From NCBI GenBank assembly GCA_020635995.1, contig JACJYS010000004.1, positions 1-64,000 of the forward strand: a stretch of DNA of 64,000 nt, written 5' to 3'. Below are positions 12,001-19,230 of this stretch, one piece after another; the first letter of the stretch is position 1, and the number at the start of each line of letters is the position of its first letter. The notes under the pieces were generated by a model. The model had not been told where the DNA came from, did no database searches, and saw nothing but the letters and a program-made list of their open reading frames with translations. The position numbers and the translations under genes are program-made. Source of the DNA: Chitinophagales bacterium (lineage in GTDB: Bacteria; Bacteroidota; Bacteroidia; Chitinophagales; UBA8649).

Positions 12001-15000
12001 AGAATCACAACCGTTAGCAGCACCGCCAATAATTGTGTCATTTACGGTTTGATTAGCGGAATACCAAGTACCTGCAATATTAACGGAATCACAACCGGCA
12101 GTATCCACAGCCGTAGCTGTAATAGGCGATAAGATAATCACATTAAAAGGCGTAATAGAATCACAACCATTAGCAGCACCGCCAATAATTGTGTCATTTA
12201 CGGTTTGATTAGTAGTGTACCAAGTTCCTGAAATATTAACAGAATCGCAACCTGAGGTATCTACAGCCGTAGCGGTAATAGGCGATAAGATAATCACATT
12301 AAAAGGCGTAATAGAATCACAACCATTAGAAGCACCGCCAATAATTGTATCATTCACGGTTTGATTAGCAGAATACCAAGTTCCCGAAATATTAACGGAA
12401 TCGCAACCGGCAGTATCTACAGCAGCAGCGGTAATAGGCGATAAGATAATCACATTAAAAGGTGTAATAGAATCACAGCCATTAGAAGCACCGCCAATAA
12501 TCGTGTCATTTACCGTTTGATTAGTGGTGTACCAAGTTCCCGAAATATTAACGGAATCACAACCCGAAGTATCTACAGTAGCAGCCGTAATAGGCGATAA
12601 GATAGTAATATTAAAAGGTGTAATAGAATCACAACCATTAGAAGCCCCACCAATAATCGTGTCATTTACCGTTTGATTAGTAGAGTACCAAGTACCGGAA
12701 ATATTAACGGAATCACAACCAGCCGTATCCACAGCCGTAGCCGTAATAGGGGATAAGATAGTAATATTAAAAGGCGTAATAGAATCACAACCATTAGAAG
12801 CACCGCCAATAATCGTGTCATTTACCGTTTGATTAGTAGTGTACCAAGTTCCTGAAATATTAACAGAATCGCAACCTGCGGTATCTACAGCCGTAGCCGT
12901 AATAGGGGAAAGAATAATCACATTAAAAGGCGTAATAGAATCACAACCATTAGCAGCACCGCCAATAATTGTGTCATTTACCGTTTGATTAGTGGTGTAC
13001 CAAGTACCTGCAATATTAACGGAATCGCAACCCGAAGTATCTACAGCCGTAGCGGTAATAGGGTTTAATACTGTAACATCTATAGTGTCGGTAAGATCGG
13101 GACATGCTACAACAGGGTGTTCAAAAACTGCCCAATATGTTCCACTTGAAGTTATTACCCTTGTATTTACATGTGAGCCATCATCCCAAGTTAAATTTTC
13201 ATAGGGAGGGAAGAAGGAATAAGGTCCTAATTCTATAGTTTCTCCTAAGCAAATAGTAGAATCTTCTGGCCAGTTAAACGGATTTGGAGGAGGTGTATTA
13301 ACAAATATTTCTGCACGAAGAATATAATCTACGCATGTTCCGGAGGTATAAACGGTATCCCAAAAAACACCATCTTCATAATATTCAAAACTTGTACCCG
13401 GAGGCGTTACGGTATCTCCTTCACAGATAATAGCTTCCCATAAAATAGTATCCGTACTAAAAGTTACACTTATAGTATGAATAGAATCACAGCCATTAGC
13501 GTTTGTACCGTTGTTATTATAATTTCCTACTAAAGTAGGGTCGCAAGTTATAGAGTCTGCATGTGTGGAGTCTGATTGATAAACAATAATATTGAAAGGT
13601 GTAATGGTATCGCAACCATTAGAAGCTCCATTAAATATTGTATCATTCACTGTTTGATTAGCCGTGTACCAAGTCCCATTAATATTAACAGAATCACAGC
13701 CTGTAGTATCTACGGGAGTTGCTGTTATAGGGGATAACACAGTAACAGCCATGTTTGCCAATCTATTTCCACAAGCATTTGTGGCGGTAACAACATAAAC
13801 TGTTGTAACAGTTGGCGATACGGTAATATCTTCAGTAGTACTTGCGGCAGGATCATCCCATAAGATACTTGTTTCATTGCTGATGGTAGTTTGAAGATTT
13901 ACAGGAGTATCTCCGGGACAAATTTCTTGATCACCTAAATCTACTACAATAATTGGTAGTGGGTTTATAGTTACACTTACGGCTGTTCTAGCTGTGCTTT
14001 TACATCCACCGTCATTTTCTTCTACATAGTAAGTATAAGTACCCGGTACTAAAGTTCCGGGATTAAAAGGACTTCCTGTTCCTATACTTAGTCCTCCTGT
14101 GGCAACATTAAACCAATTTAACACACCATTGCCTGTTCCTGTTGCCGTAATGTTTATTGTAGTTCCTTCGCAAAAAGATTGTGGGGAAGCTGTAGGTGGT
14201 GGTAAACAGCAAAGTGTAGCGTTTAATTCTACTGCTTGGTCAGGTGTACATCCTATATCTGTCCAAATACCTGTTTCTCCATCAGCATAGGTTTTTACTT
14301 CCATACTTGCATCTTGATTAGGAATACAAGTGGCACTATTAACAGTAGTAATTTCAAAGCAAGCACTCCAAGTTAAACCCATTCCGTCTGCGGCATTGCC
14401 ATAGCAAGTTCCTGTAGGAAATATACAATAAGGTGTTCCACTAGGACCTCCACCCGGAGGGTCGTACCAAGTTGCGTTTAATGATTCACAATAAGTTTGT
14501 GTCATTGAAGCATCTTGAATATCGGCATTCGTGCCGGGACCTACCCAAAGTGAATAACCCCAAAATGGATCTCCGTGACAACCTAAGCCTGGTAAGTATT
14601 CTCCGTAAATGGTGGAATTACAAATTGCTGAAGTAGTTGGATAAACAATGGCAGTACATCCGTCTCCCCAGCTATTATCTGGATCGGTAGGTAGTCCACC
14701 CGGAGAGTTGGTACTTAAAAACCACCAACCTGCATCGGGGATTAATGTACTTGTTGTATTATAATCTACTGTATTTCCCGGAAACCAATCCCATGTAGAG
14801 CCTGCTTCATTGTTAGCTGCCACATCAGGGTCATCGGTTGGTGTAATAGACGTAGCATCCCACCCTGGGCCAAAACTTGGAATAATACCATGTAAAAAGT
14901 TTACATTGGTTTGGTTATATTGGTTAATATCTAAACAAAACTCAACGGTAGTTCCGGGAGGGTATTGACTATTAGGAAAACTATTTGCCGGAGGCGTTGC

Positions 15001-16404
15001 CGTTAAAACCGCATCTACCAAGCATGGGTCATCGCCACAATTATATGTATTACTTACATTACCATAACTACAATGAGCATCGCTAATACTTATATTATAT
15101 ACATCATTGTTTGATAAACCATTTATAGTTACAGATCCACCATTTGGTACAGATGTAGTACTTAAAGTACCATCGCCACTATCTGTAATGGTAAAGTTGC
15201 CTCCTCCTGTAGAAGGATATCCTCCGGTTATAGTAAATGTTACAGTACCATTTCCAGTTGCAGGGTCACAAGTTTGTGTAATGGTATAAGTCATTTGAGG
15301 AACGTAAGTAACATGTATAGGTGTTCCCATATCAAAACAGCCGTCATTATCTATATCATAACCTATATTATTATCACAAAATTGAAGAATATCATCGCAA
15401 TAATCATCAAATGTAATGGGTACAAAATATAAATCATTTCCCGTAGGGCTACCATTTGCATTTTCGTCCGGAGAAGGGTTAGCCACAATATAGTCATAGT
15501 AGGTATTGCCAGCGGTATTTGTTTCATTAAAATCTTCATTAATAATATACCACCCTGTAAAACAAGGATCTGTAGCCGGCTCTGAAGTGGTAGGTGCACA
15601 GTTATACACAGCATAGGCTAAACCAACAGGGTCGCTACTGGCAGGGTTTGGTAATGTATAATTATTATCTGACGTAACATTTAAAGTGGCATCGTAACAT
15701 AAAAATACATTGTTTGTACCCATGTTGTTTGTTGTAGTTCCGGCATCAGCAGGACATGTAGATTCGCAGTTATCCGGCTCTGTGGCAAATACTAAGGTTA
15801 CATCATTTAAAGTACCTTGATTAGCACCGGCATTGTCATTTATTTCTATTGTCCAAACGCCACTAACTGTTCCTGTTCCGTTGTTAAACTCATCTAATCC
15901 ATTTCCGCCATCGCAACCTTCGTCCCATGTGCCCCAGTTTCCTGTATAGCACGGAGTTGTTCCATTACAAGGGTCGCTATAGTTTGGGCTGTTACAACTT
16001 CCTGTTCCTGTAGTTCCAAAAACGTTGGGTGCAGACATAGAAGGAATGGTAAAACATACAACCATATCGTCAGATGAATTACCAAAGGGGCTACCTTCAT
16101 TTCCGCCCATAGAGCTATCACTGTTTCCATCTGCAAAAAGTACCACTTCCGTACCGTCCGGAGCTATTAAGGTAATGTCTAAATCACCTATCCAGTCATG
16201 GGTTATATTCAAACAAACTTGTTGCAGTTCATTATTTACACCCAAGGTATTATTAGATGTGTTTTGAACATTAATACTTGCCGTAAATGTAGTATTCAAA
16301 TCATCGGGTAAATCAACCGGACAATTTGTACAACCACATTGAGCATAGATTTGATGTAGAGAAAGTGTTAATAATATATATAATAAAGTAAATTTTAATT
16401 TCAT
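3028..16404 (-). CDS. Giant repetitive surface adhesin with T9SS type B C-terminal domain
   Basis: A single open frame of 4458 residues. A signal peptide ends near residue 21 (QIYAQ). Residues about 45-205 look like a proprotein-convertase P domain (NITHDWIGDLDITLIAPDGT, then a GVWTIEINDNAG stretch). Ig-like and Cys-rich modules follow to about residue 1110. Residues about 1111-2308 are 23 tandem copies of a 52-residue unit whose core is GCDSVN, GTWY, NQTVNDTI and NGCDSITP, with two Cys per unit. More divergent GCDS repeats follow. Two L-type lectin-like domains (about 3098-3313 and 3518-3733, containing FDLSFELFFGC and GADGMVFVLQQ) lie in a duplicated 424-residue module. Five 49-residue repeats follow (about 3890-4135). 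The last 90 residues are a type B sorting domain (VPNIFTPNGDGENDIY, FDRWGG, ESGIY, KIKLVR). SprB-like function in adhesion or gliding is an inference from architecture and the adjacent SprF-like gene. Confidence 0.92.
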   Translation of the reverse strand: MKLKFTLLYILLTLSLHQIYAQCGCTNCPVDLPDDLNTTFTASINVQNTSNNTLGVNNELQQVCLNITHDWIGDLDITLIAPDGTEVVLFADGNSDSSMGGNEGSPFGNSSDDMVVCFTIPSMSAPNVFGTTGTGSCNSPNYSDPCNGTTPCYTGNWGTWDEGCDGGNGLDEFNNGTGTVSGVWTIEINDNAGANQGTLNDVTLVFATEPDNCESTCPADAGTTTNNMGTNNVFLCYDATLNVTSDNNYTLPNPASSDPVGLAYAVYNCAPTTSEPATDPCFTGWYIINEDFNETNTAGNTYYDYIVANPSPDENANGSPTGNDLYFVPITFDDYCDDILQFCDNNIGYDIDNDGCFDMGTPIHVTYVPQMTYTITQTCDPATGNGTVTFTITGGYPSTGGGNFTITDSGDGTLSTTSVPNGGSVTINGLSNNDVYNISISDAHCSYGNVSNTYNCGDDPCLVDAVLTATPPANSFPNSQYPPGTTVEFCLDINQYNQTNVNFLHGIIPSFGPGWDATSITPTDDPDVAANNEAGSTWDWFPGNTVDYNTTSTLIPDAGWWFLSTNSPGGLPTDPDNSWGDGCTAIVYPTTSAICNSTIYGEYLPGLGCHGDPFWGYSLWVGPGTNADIQDASMTQTYCESLNATWYDPPGGGPSGTPYCIFPTGTCYGNAADGMGLTWSACFEITTVNSATCIPNQDASMEVKTYADGETGIWTDIGCTPDQAVELNATLCCLPPPTASPQSFCEGTTINITATGTGNGVLNWFNVATGGLSIGTGSPFNPGTLVPGTYTYYVEENDGGCKSTARTAVSVTINPLPIIVVDLGDQEICPGDTPVNLQTTISNETSILWDDPAASTTEDITVSPTVTTVYVVTATNACGNRLANMAVTVLSPITATPVDTTGCDSVNINGTWYTANQTVNDTIFNGASNGCDTITPFNIIVYQSDSTHADSITCDPTLVGNYNNNGTNANGCDSIHTISVTFSTDTILWEAIICEGDTVTPPGTSFEYYEDGVFWDTVYTSGTCVDYILRAEIFVNTPPPNPFNWPEDSTICLGETIELGPYSFFPPYENLTWDDGSHVNTRVITSSGTYWAVFEHPVVACPDLTDTIDVTVLNPITATAVDTSGCDSVNIAGTWYTTNQTVNDTIIGGAANGCDSITPFNVIILSPITATAVDTAGCDSVNISGTWYTTNQTVNDTIIGGASNGCDSITPFNITILSPITATAVDTAGCDSVNISGTWYSTNQTVNDTIIGGASNGCDSITPFNITILSPITAATVDTSGCDSVNISGTWYTTNQTVNDTIIGGASNGCDSITPFNVIILSPITAAAVDTAGCDSVNISGTWYSANQTVNDTIIGGASNGCDSITPFNVIILSPITATAVDTSGCDSVNISGTWYTTNQTVNDTIIGGAANGCDSITPFNVIILSPITATAVDTAGCDSVNIAGTWYSANQTVNDTIIGGAANGCDSITPFNVIILSPITATAVDTAGCDSVNIAGTWYSANQTVNDTIIGGAANGCDSITPFNVIILSPITATAVDTAGCDSVNIAGTWYSANQTVNDTIIGGASNGCDSITPYNIIILSPITAATVDTSGCDSVNISGTWYSANQTVNDTIIGGASNGCDSITPFNVIILSPITATTVDTAGCDSVNIAGTWYSANQTVNDTIIGGASNGCDSITPYNITILSPITAATVDTSGCDSVNISGTWYTTNQTVNDTIIGGASNGCDSITPFNVIILSPITAAAVDTAGCDSVNISGTWYSANQTVNDTIIGGASNGCDSITPFNVIILSPITATAVDTSGCDSVNIAGTWYSANQTVNDTIIGGASNGCDSITPYNIIILSPITAATVDTSGCDSVNISGTWYSANQTVNDTIIGGASNGCDSITPFNVIILSPITATTVDTAGCDSVNIAGTWYSANQTVNDTIIGGASNGCDSITPYNITILSPITAATVDTSGCDSVNISGTWYTTNQTVNDTIIGGASNGCDSITPFNVIILSPITAAAVDTAGCDSVNISGTWYSANQTVNDTIIGGASNGCDSITPFNVIILSPITATAVDTSGCDSVNISGTWYTTNQTVNDTIIGGAANGCDSITPFNVIILSPITATAVDTAGCDSVNISGTWYSANQTVNDTIIGGAANGCDSITPFNVIILSPITATAVDTAGCDSVNIAGTWYSANQTVNDTIIGGAANGCDSITPFNVIILSPITATAVDTAGCDSVNIAGTWYSANQTVNDTIIGGAANGCDSITPFNVIILSPITAAAVDTSGCDSVNISGTWYTTNQTVNDTIIGGASNGCDSITPFNITILFGDSTFANATSCLPADTGYATSLFTNVNGCDSTHTVYTALAPYSSSTVNTTDCDSTFVLSNWYYADTSFVDTIIGGSANGCDSLVTYNLVINYSDSTFETVTSCNYLDTGVVNTITSNQFGCDSVHTVTTTLLLTDSTYEYLDACDSSQINGTWYYNTQMVIDTFLGMNSNGCDSIHYTDLVIHSNDTIIHATQTGCDSILFNSTWYYNSQVVYNVNVGGSDFGCDVILIDTLIINFSDSTFANTTSCNPADTGFATTPYQNVNGCDSMHTVYTSLAPYSSSTVNTTDCDSTFVLSNWYYADTSFVDTIIGGSANGCDSLVNYNLVINYSDSTFATATSCNPADVGVVYTTTNNQYGCDSTHAVTTTLLPTPITTIDTSACDSILINGNWFTSSQVYNDTLFGQAANGCDSIAQYNITINSSTISPPSSSDFNTGSDGMGGTLPGGSQDLLWTVSTTTLNGVYNPAVVMTTTPAVYYSSPWPDATWISHNNDGSHSVNQSFFYQADFELPCEDCLLNNFCLNLDVFSDNTITEIYVNGVPQSPYGTFTPNTGGFSSSSILSLSFCNDWQAGNNNIIFEIYSTPGYAGFLAQSSTNPPPPPNQDTIYQTICANDSVYFNDEYVNTAGYYNDTVQNSMGCDSIVILDLTVNNLDSVYIATTSCNPNDTGVVSTTYANQYGCDSIYVVQTSLIPTSYHTENVTACDSVSLLSNWYYADTIVIDTMSGAATNGCDSIVTYDVTINYTTYTYDTINACDSLFFNGTWYYQEDTVVDTYPTAICDSVHTTIIDISNSPLSFSEMNLDGNAYQMNGNTFSLTENQNWDYGSIWFTNAIDLTQSFDLSFELFFGCNDSGADGMVFVLQQNNTNIGSSGFGMGYDGIVPSIGVEFDTYTNTNDPSDDHIAILQNGDVNHGTTNTISGPVQASSSSTNIEDCVFHNVEIIWNASTMVFEVYFDGNLRTSYTGDIVNTVFSGNPTVYWGITAATGNESNEHQVRVKKLDYIALEDDTICIGDTISITAPLSGVTYNWSPTNSLDNPNAQSPNFFPTTTTQYTLELISSAGCSSFDTMTIYVNPLDTTYENATSCNPSDTGVVSTTYTNQNGCDSTHIVHTTLIPTSYHTENVTACDSISLLSNWYYADTTVIDTMPGAANNGCDSIVTYDVTINYTTYTYDTINACDSLYFNGTWYYQEDTVVDTYPTAICDSVHTTIIDITNSPLSFSEMNLDGNAYQMDGNTFSLTENQFSDYGSIWFTNAIDLTQEFDLSFELFFGCDDAGADGLVFVLQQNNTNIGVSGGGMGYGGIVPSLGVEFDTYENTASSDLADDHIAIQQNGNLNHATADNLSGPVTATATSANIEDCAYHDVEITWNPTTMVFEVYFDGDLRISYTGDIVNNIFGGNPTVYWGVTAATGGAYNEHRVRVKKLDYIALEDDTICYGDTISITAPLSGVTYNWSPANSLDNPNAQSPNFFPTATTQYTLELISSAGCSSFDTMTIYVNPVDSTFETITSCNPSDTGYVTTPYLNQYGCDSLHTVYTQLIPTAFNTIDTTTCDSIQLVSNWYFANTSFNDTLIGQAANGCDSIITYNVTINYSTETFDTVIACDSAMVNGNWYFNTQSLTFSDTTVNGCDSTHYVDVTINYSTETYDTIVACDSANVNGTWYFTSQPVTINDTTIHGCDSTHYVDVTINYSTETFDTIVACDSAMVNGNWYFTSQPVTINDTTIHGCDSTHYVDVTINYSTETFDTVVACDSANVNGNWYFNTQSLTFSDTTIHGCDSTHYVDVTINNSTATSENITECDSANINGTWYFSSQAITINDTTIYGCDSTHTVNLTINNSSTFTDEITACDSYTWIDGNTYTSSNNTATHIVPNSIGCDSIITLDLTINNSTSSIDTITACDSYTWINGNTYTSSNNTATHTILGTNGCDSTITLNLTINYSVSTTDTIYTCFASNVGENVSSTILSNGCDSTHTQTVLLYDINFGVIPDEVSVNSGTDVPYYIDNDNGHLSFGWIASDGTACESDCAEFEVSPTEIRTYYYFTITDDTTGCIVSDTMIVNLIYNSAFNVPNIFTPNGDGENDIYRCYGEDIVEYQLEIFDRWGGRMFITNILTEGWDGVFNGLPVESGIYMAVIRAAGADGQKYEIVQKIKLVR
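4000..4735 (-). repeat. Five 147-bp coding tandem repeats in the adhesin gene
   Basis: The period is 49 residues, seen for example as the same sequence starting at 4274 and at 4421. Each unit carries YSTET, ACDSA, VNG(N/T)WYF and GCDSTHYVDVTIN; the last copy is more divergent. The design is the same two-Cys, GTWY/GCDS theme as the 156-bp array, but at a different unit length. Confidence 0.85.
5000..7540 (-). repeat. Duplicated 1272-bp segment (lectin-like plus Ig-like modules) in the adhesin gene
   Basis: Matching landmarks lie 1272 bp (424 codons) apart, for example CTTGAACAAC at 5021 and at 6293. Each copy encodes a GCDS repeat, an L-type lectin-like domain and an Ig-like domain (ITAPLSGVTYNWSP). 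The copies are highly similar but clearly diverged, so this is older than the 780-bp duplication in the 156-bp array. Confidence 0.85.
9480..13070 (-). repeat. Tandem array of 23 near-identical 156-bp coding repeats
   Basis: The period is exactly 156 bp (for example CACATTAAAAGG at 9643 and 9799), equal to 52 codons, so unit gain or loss keeps the reading frame. I counted 23 units in the translation. Units differ mainly at a few positions (ATA/AAT/AAA/ATT, S or A after GCDSVNI, YTTNQ or YSANQ, AANG or ASNG, FNV or YNI), which makes them sortable into subtypes and reveals higher-order duplication. Confidence 0.95.
10221..11784 (-). repeat. Apparently identical 780-bp tandem duplication (five repeat units) within the array
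   Basis: Reading line by line, 10221-11004 and 11001-11784 match without a difference that I can find, at an offset of 780 bp (5 x 156). They diverge on either side. A third, partial copy of the same unit order begins near 12295, at an offset of 1248 bp (8 x 156) from 11047. This indicates very recent unequal recombination, or an assembly artefact. Confidence 0.85.
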
Positions 16405-16437
16405 AGGCTGTCATTTAAGTAATAAATACTTTAAAAA

Positions 16438-16740
16438 TTATTTTTCAAGTTTGCTTTCTAACTCTTTTATTTCTTCTTCGCAACATTGTTGTTCACGCAA
16501 ATAAGCTATTTTGTTTAAAATATCTTCATTGGTATAACTTACTTTTTCTTTGTTATTTGATTTCCCAACCGCCATTTCTTCTTTCTTTGGCATCTTTTCA
16601 AGTTTTAATTTTTGTTTTGCCTCATAAATACTTTGGTAGTTTTCATCATTTACTTCAGATTTTTCTACTTTGTTTTGTGCATTTAAACTACTCATTAATC
16701 CAATGAATAAAGCGAATAATATTATTTTGCAAATTTTCAT
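16438..16740 (-). CDS. Small exported protein of unknown function, first gene of the adhesin operon
   Basis: This 100-residue protein has a good signal peptide (hydrophobic residues 6-18, cleavage near LNAQ). The mature part is highly charged, rich in Lys and Glu, and probably helical, with a coiled-coil-like C-terminal half that contains an adjacent Cys pair (REQQCCEEEIKELE). I recognise no family. Its stop lies 33 bp before the start of the giant adhesin gene on the same strand, so it is probably cotranscribed and may act in the periplasm during adhesin export; that role is only a guess. Confidence 0.7.
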   Translation of the reverse strand: MKICKIILFALFIGLMSSLNAQNKVEKSEVNDENYQSIYEAKQKLKLEKMPKKEEMAVGKSNNKEKVSYTNEDILNKIAYLREQQCCEEEIKELESKLEK

Positions 16741-16842
16741 AAATTATTATTTTAATGTGTTTAAAAAACTAAACAACACTTAAAGTTATTAACATTTTTT
16801 AATTAAACAAACTATTTAAGTTTATTCGTAAAATTAAATCAA

Positions 16843-16872
16843 TTTGTTACAGATTTTTATTGATTATCTTTG
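16843..16872 (+). promoter_or_regulatory. Bacteroidota-type promoter for the cysteine synthase/CBS gene
   Basis: TTTG at 16843-16846 and TATCTTTG at 16865-16872 are 18 bp apart and fit the Bacteroidota -33/-7 pattern (TTTG, then TAnnTTTG). The -7 box covers an upstream in-frame ATG at 16860, which supports 16890 as the true start. Confidence 0.75.
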
Positions 16873-16889
16873 CAAAAAAATCAAACCAA

Positions 16890-18254
16890 ATGCATAAAGT
16901 GTACAATAATATATTGCAAACCATAGGCGATACACCCCTTGTTAAACTCAATAATATTACCAAAGATTTTCCGGCAGATGTGTATGTAAAAATAGAATCT
17001 GTAAATCCGGGAAATTCTGTAAAAGACCGCATGGCTCTTAGAATGGTAGAAGGAGCCGAAGCCGAGGGCAAGCTAAAGCCCGGTGGCACTATTGTAGAAG
17101 GTACCAGCGGCAATACAGGTATGGGACTTGCCTTGGCTGCCATAGTAAAAGGCTATAAATGTATTTTTGTTACTACCGATAAGCAAAGCAAAGAAAAAGT
17201 AGATATACTTAAAGCCGTGGGAGCAGATGTTATAGTGTGCCCTACGGATGTAGATTCTAAAGACCCGCGTTCTTATTATTCGGTTTCGGCACGCATTGCA
17301 TCAGAAACGCCTAATTCTTTTTATGTAAACCAATACGATAATCCGTATAATACCATTGCTCATTATGAGCAAACAGGACCTGAAATTTGGAAACAAACAG
17401 ACGGAAAAATTACGCATTTTGTAGTAGGTGTGGGTACAGGTGGCACTATTTCCGGAACGGGGAAATATTTAAAAGAGCAAAATGCCGATGTGAAAATTTA
17501 CGGTATAGATACTTATGGTTCGGTCTTAAAGAAATTTCATGAAACGGGTAAGTTTGATGAGAAAGAGATTTATCCTTATGTAACGGAAGGAATAGGAGAG
17601 GACATCTTGCCCAAAAATGTAGATTTTTCGGTAATTGACTACTTTGAAAAAGTAACCGATAAAGACGGAGCCGTAATGGCAAGACGCTTAGCTAAAGAAG
17701 AAGGTATTTTTGCCGGATATTCGGCAGGGAGTGCCATAGCAGGCGTACTGCAAATGAAAGATAAATTTAAAAAGGGCGATATGGTGGTTGTTTTATTGCA
17801 CGACCATGGAAGCCGCTATGTGGGCAAGCTGTTTAATGATGAATGGATGCGAGAGCGTGGCTGGCTGGATAGTGCTCCTACGGCAAAATCTATTATTGAA
17901 TTTAAGAAAACAAAAGGTTCTATAACTGTAGATGTCAATGAAACCATAGACAAAGTATTTGAACTGATGAAAGAAAATGATATTTCGCAGTTTCCGGTTA
18001 CTAAAAATGGCGAAATAGTGGGTAGCGTATCGGAAAGAAATATTTTATCTGCTTTGTTAGAAGGTTCACATGCCAAAGAAACGCCAGTAAGTGGTGTTAT
18101 GTTGCAATCTTTTCCTTATGTGGGTTTAAACGATAAAGCCAAAGATATTTCTAAATTAATCAACAAAAATAATACGGCTGTTTTAGTAAAAGACACCGCA
18201 GGGCTAATTCATATTATTACAGAGTATGATTTAATTGATGCTATGGCAAGGTAG
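16890..18254 (+). CDS. PLP-dependent cysteine synthase / cystathionine beta-synthase with C-terminal CBS domains
   Basis: The protein (454 residues from the ATG at 16890) is a fold-type II PLP enzyme. It has the PLP lysine in NPGNSVKDRMA (K45), the substrate loop EGTSGNTGMGLA, and the glycine-rich phosphate loop GVGTGGTISGTGKYL. About residues 325-454 form a pair of CBS domains (ITVDVNETIDKVFELM, VSERNILSAL, LIHIITEYDLIDAM). It should condense serine or O-acetylserine with a thiol. The domain order matches bacterial cystathionine beta-synthases, but substrate choice between homocysteine and sulfide cannot be read from sequence. The ATG at 16860 is rejected because it overlaps the promoter box. 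The gene converges with the META lipoprotein gene four bases downstream. Confidence 0.9.
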   Translation: MHKVYNNILQTIGDTPLVKLNNITKDFPADVYVKIESVNPGNSVKDRMALRMVEGAEAEGKLKPGGTIVEGTSGNTGMGLALAAIVKGYKCIFVTTDKQSKEKVDILKAVGADVIVCPTDVDSKDPRSYYSVSARIASETPNSFYVNQYDNPYNTIAHYEQTGPEIWKQTDGKITHFVVGVGTGGTISGTGKYLKEQNADVKIYGIDTYGSVLKKFHETGKFDEKEIYPYVTEGIGEDILPKNVDFSVIDYFEKVTDKDGAVMARRLAKEEGIFAGYSAGSAIAGVLQMKDKFKKGDMVVVLLHDHGSRYVGKLFNDEWMRERGWLDSAPTAKSIIEFKKTKGSITVDVNETIDKVFELMKENDISQFPVTKNGEIVGSVSERNILSALLEGSHAKETPVSGVMLQSFPYVGLNDKAKDISKLINKNNTAVLVKDTAGLIHIITEYDLIDAMAR

Positions 18255-18258
18255 GTTC

Positions 18259-18714
18259 TTAATTCTGCTTAAACCTTAGTAATTCTTGCTTATCTTTTAA
18301 TAAAATTAAAGATGTATCTTTTAGCTGATAACTATCTGCTTCTTGTAGTAATTTGAAATACGCTTGCTCCGGAACATCTATACAGTATTTTTTAGTAGCG
18401 GCTATAGGTTTTAATACAAAACTATCCTCTTTTAGCGTAATAAAATCGGCAAAATAATAATTGCAACCACTAAAACCCATTATTTTATTTTCGCTAATAT
18501 TAATTTCTAAATTAGGCACTTCATTTTTAAAAAAATCAGTAGCGTTTTTATTAGCCATTTTTTCTAAAACCCATAAATTGTTTAGCTTGTTTTCCTTATT
18601 TTCTGCTTGAGTATTCTCCACAAAATTTATCTTTTTAGTATTTTGTTTATTATCATCTTGGCTACAGTTATTAGCACTTAGTATAATTAATCCTATTAGT
18701 AAGTATTTCATCAT
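18259..18714 (-). CDS. META-domain lipoprotein (HslJ-like)
   Basis: A 151-residue protein with a short hydrophobic N-terminus ending in a Cys (LSANNC) that is probably a lipidation site, although the lipobox is not ideal. The mature part contains NNLWVLEKMANK, then MGFSGCNYYFADF, the GCN motif typical of META domains, and a C-terminal strand set (LILLKDKQELLRFKQN). META proteins are small envelope proteins, some linked to heat or antibiotic tolerance; no precise role can be assigned. Two adjacent ATG codons begin the frame and either could be used. It ends four bases from the convergent cysteine synthase gene. Confidence 0.75.
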   Translation of the reverse strand: MMKYLLIGLIILSANNCSQDDNKQNTKKINFVENTQAENKENKLNNLWVLEKMANKNATDFFKNEVPNLEINISENKIMGFSGCNYYFADFITLKEDSFVLKPIAATKKYCIDVPEQAYFKLLQEADSYQLKDTSLILLKDKQELLRFKQN

Positions 18715-18761
18715 TTTATTTTCTGTTTAGATGTTTTAGCAATGCAAATTCCACAAAAAAG

Positions 18762-19226
18762 TTATTCTTCTTTATCTATAAAACCTACAATAGTAGGGTG
18801 GTTGTTTTTAGTTAAAAAATCAAATCGTTTATCATAAGTAACTCGGTCTATATCGTCTATATCTTCTATGTTTTTCTTTATTTCATAAGAAGCTTTAAGT
18901 TTATCAAAATATGCTTTGCCTTCATCAGAGTTTAAGGTGTAAAAAATAAATTCGTTTTTAGAACTTCCTTTGCCGGCACCTCGGTTAAATACAGTAAGAA
19001 TATTAACGGTATCGCCCGTTTCTTGTTTTTCTGCCATTAAATGAATAAAATAAGTTAGCTTTTCTTCATTTTGAGGTGTAGCACTTGAATATAATAACGT
19101 TATTTTATCTCCATTTTTTAAAGCATTGTTATCTATAGTGAAATTATCAGTTTTTTGATATTCAACATTAGGGGCACAAGCCCATAGAGCCACTAAGCTA
19201 ATTATGAGGTAATAGTATGTTTTCAT
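18762..19226 (-). CDS. Small lipoprotein of unknown function
   Basis: The protein (154 residues from ATG 19226) has a textbook lipoprotein signal with lipobox LWAC (Cys 17), then a soluble domain with no family I recognise. Features are YSSATPQNEEKLTYFIHLMA and a Lys/Asp-rich C-terminal half with DDIDRVTYDKRFDF. An upstream in-frame start at 19241 is rejected because the promoter box TATCTTTG (19231-19238) lies across it. The 4-bp distance between the box and the ATG predicts a leaderless mRNA. Confidence 0.72.
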   Translation of the reverse strand: MKTYYYLIISLVALWACAPNVEYQKTDNFTIDNNALKNGDKITLLYSSATPQNEEKLTYFIHLMAEKQETGDTVNILTVFNRGAGKGSSKNEFIFYTLNSDEGKAYFDKLKASYEIKKNIEDIDDIDRVTYDKRFDFLTKNNHPTIVGFIDKEE

Positions 19227-19230
19227 ACTA

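Noticed and set aside
9480..13070. CRISPR-like array
   Set aside because: The period is 156 bp with no unique spacers, and the array is an intact coding frame on the minus strand.
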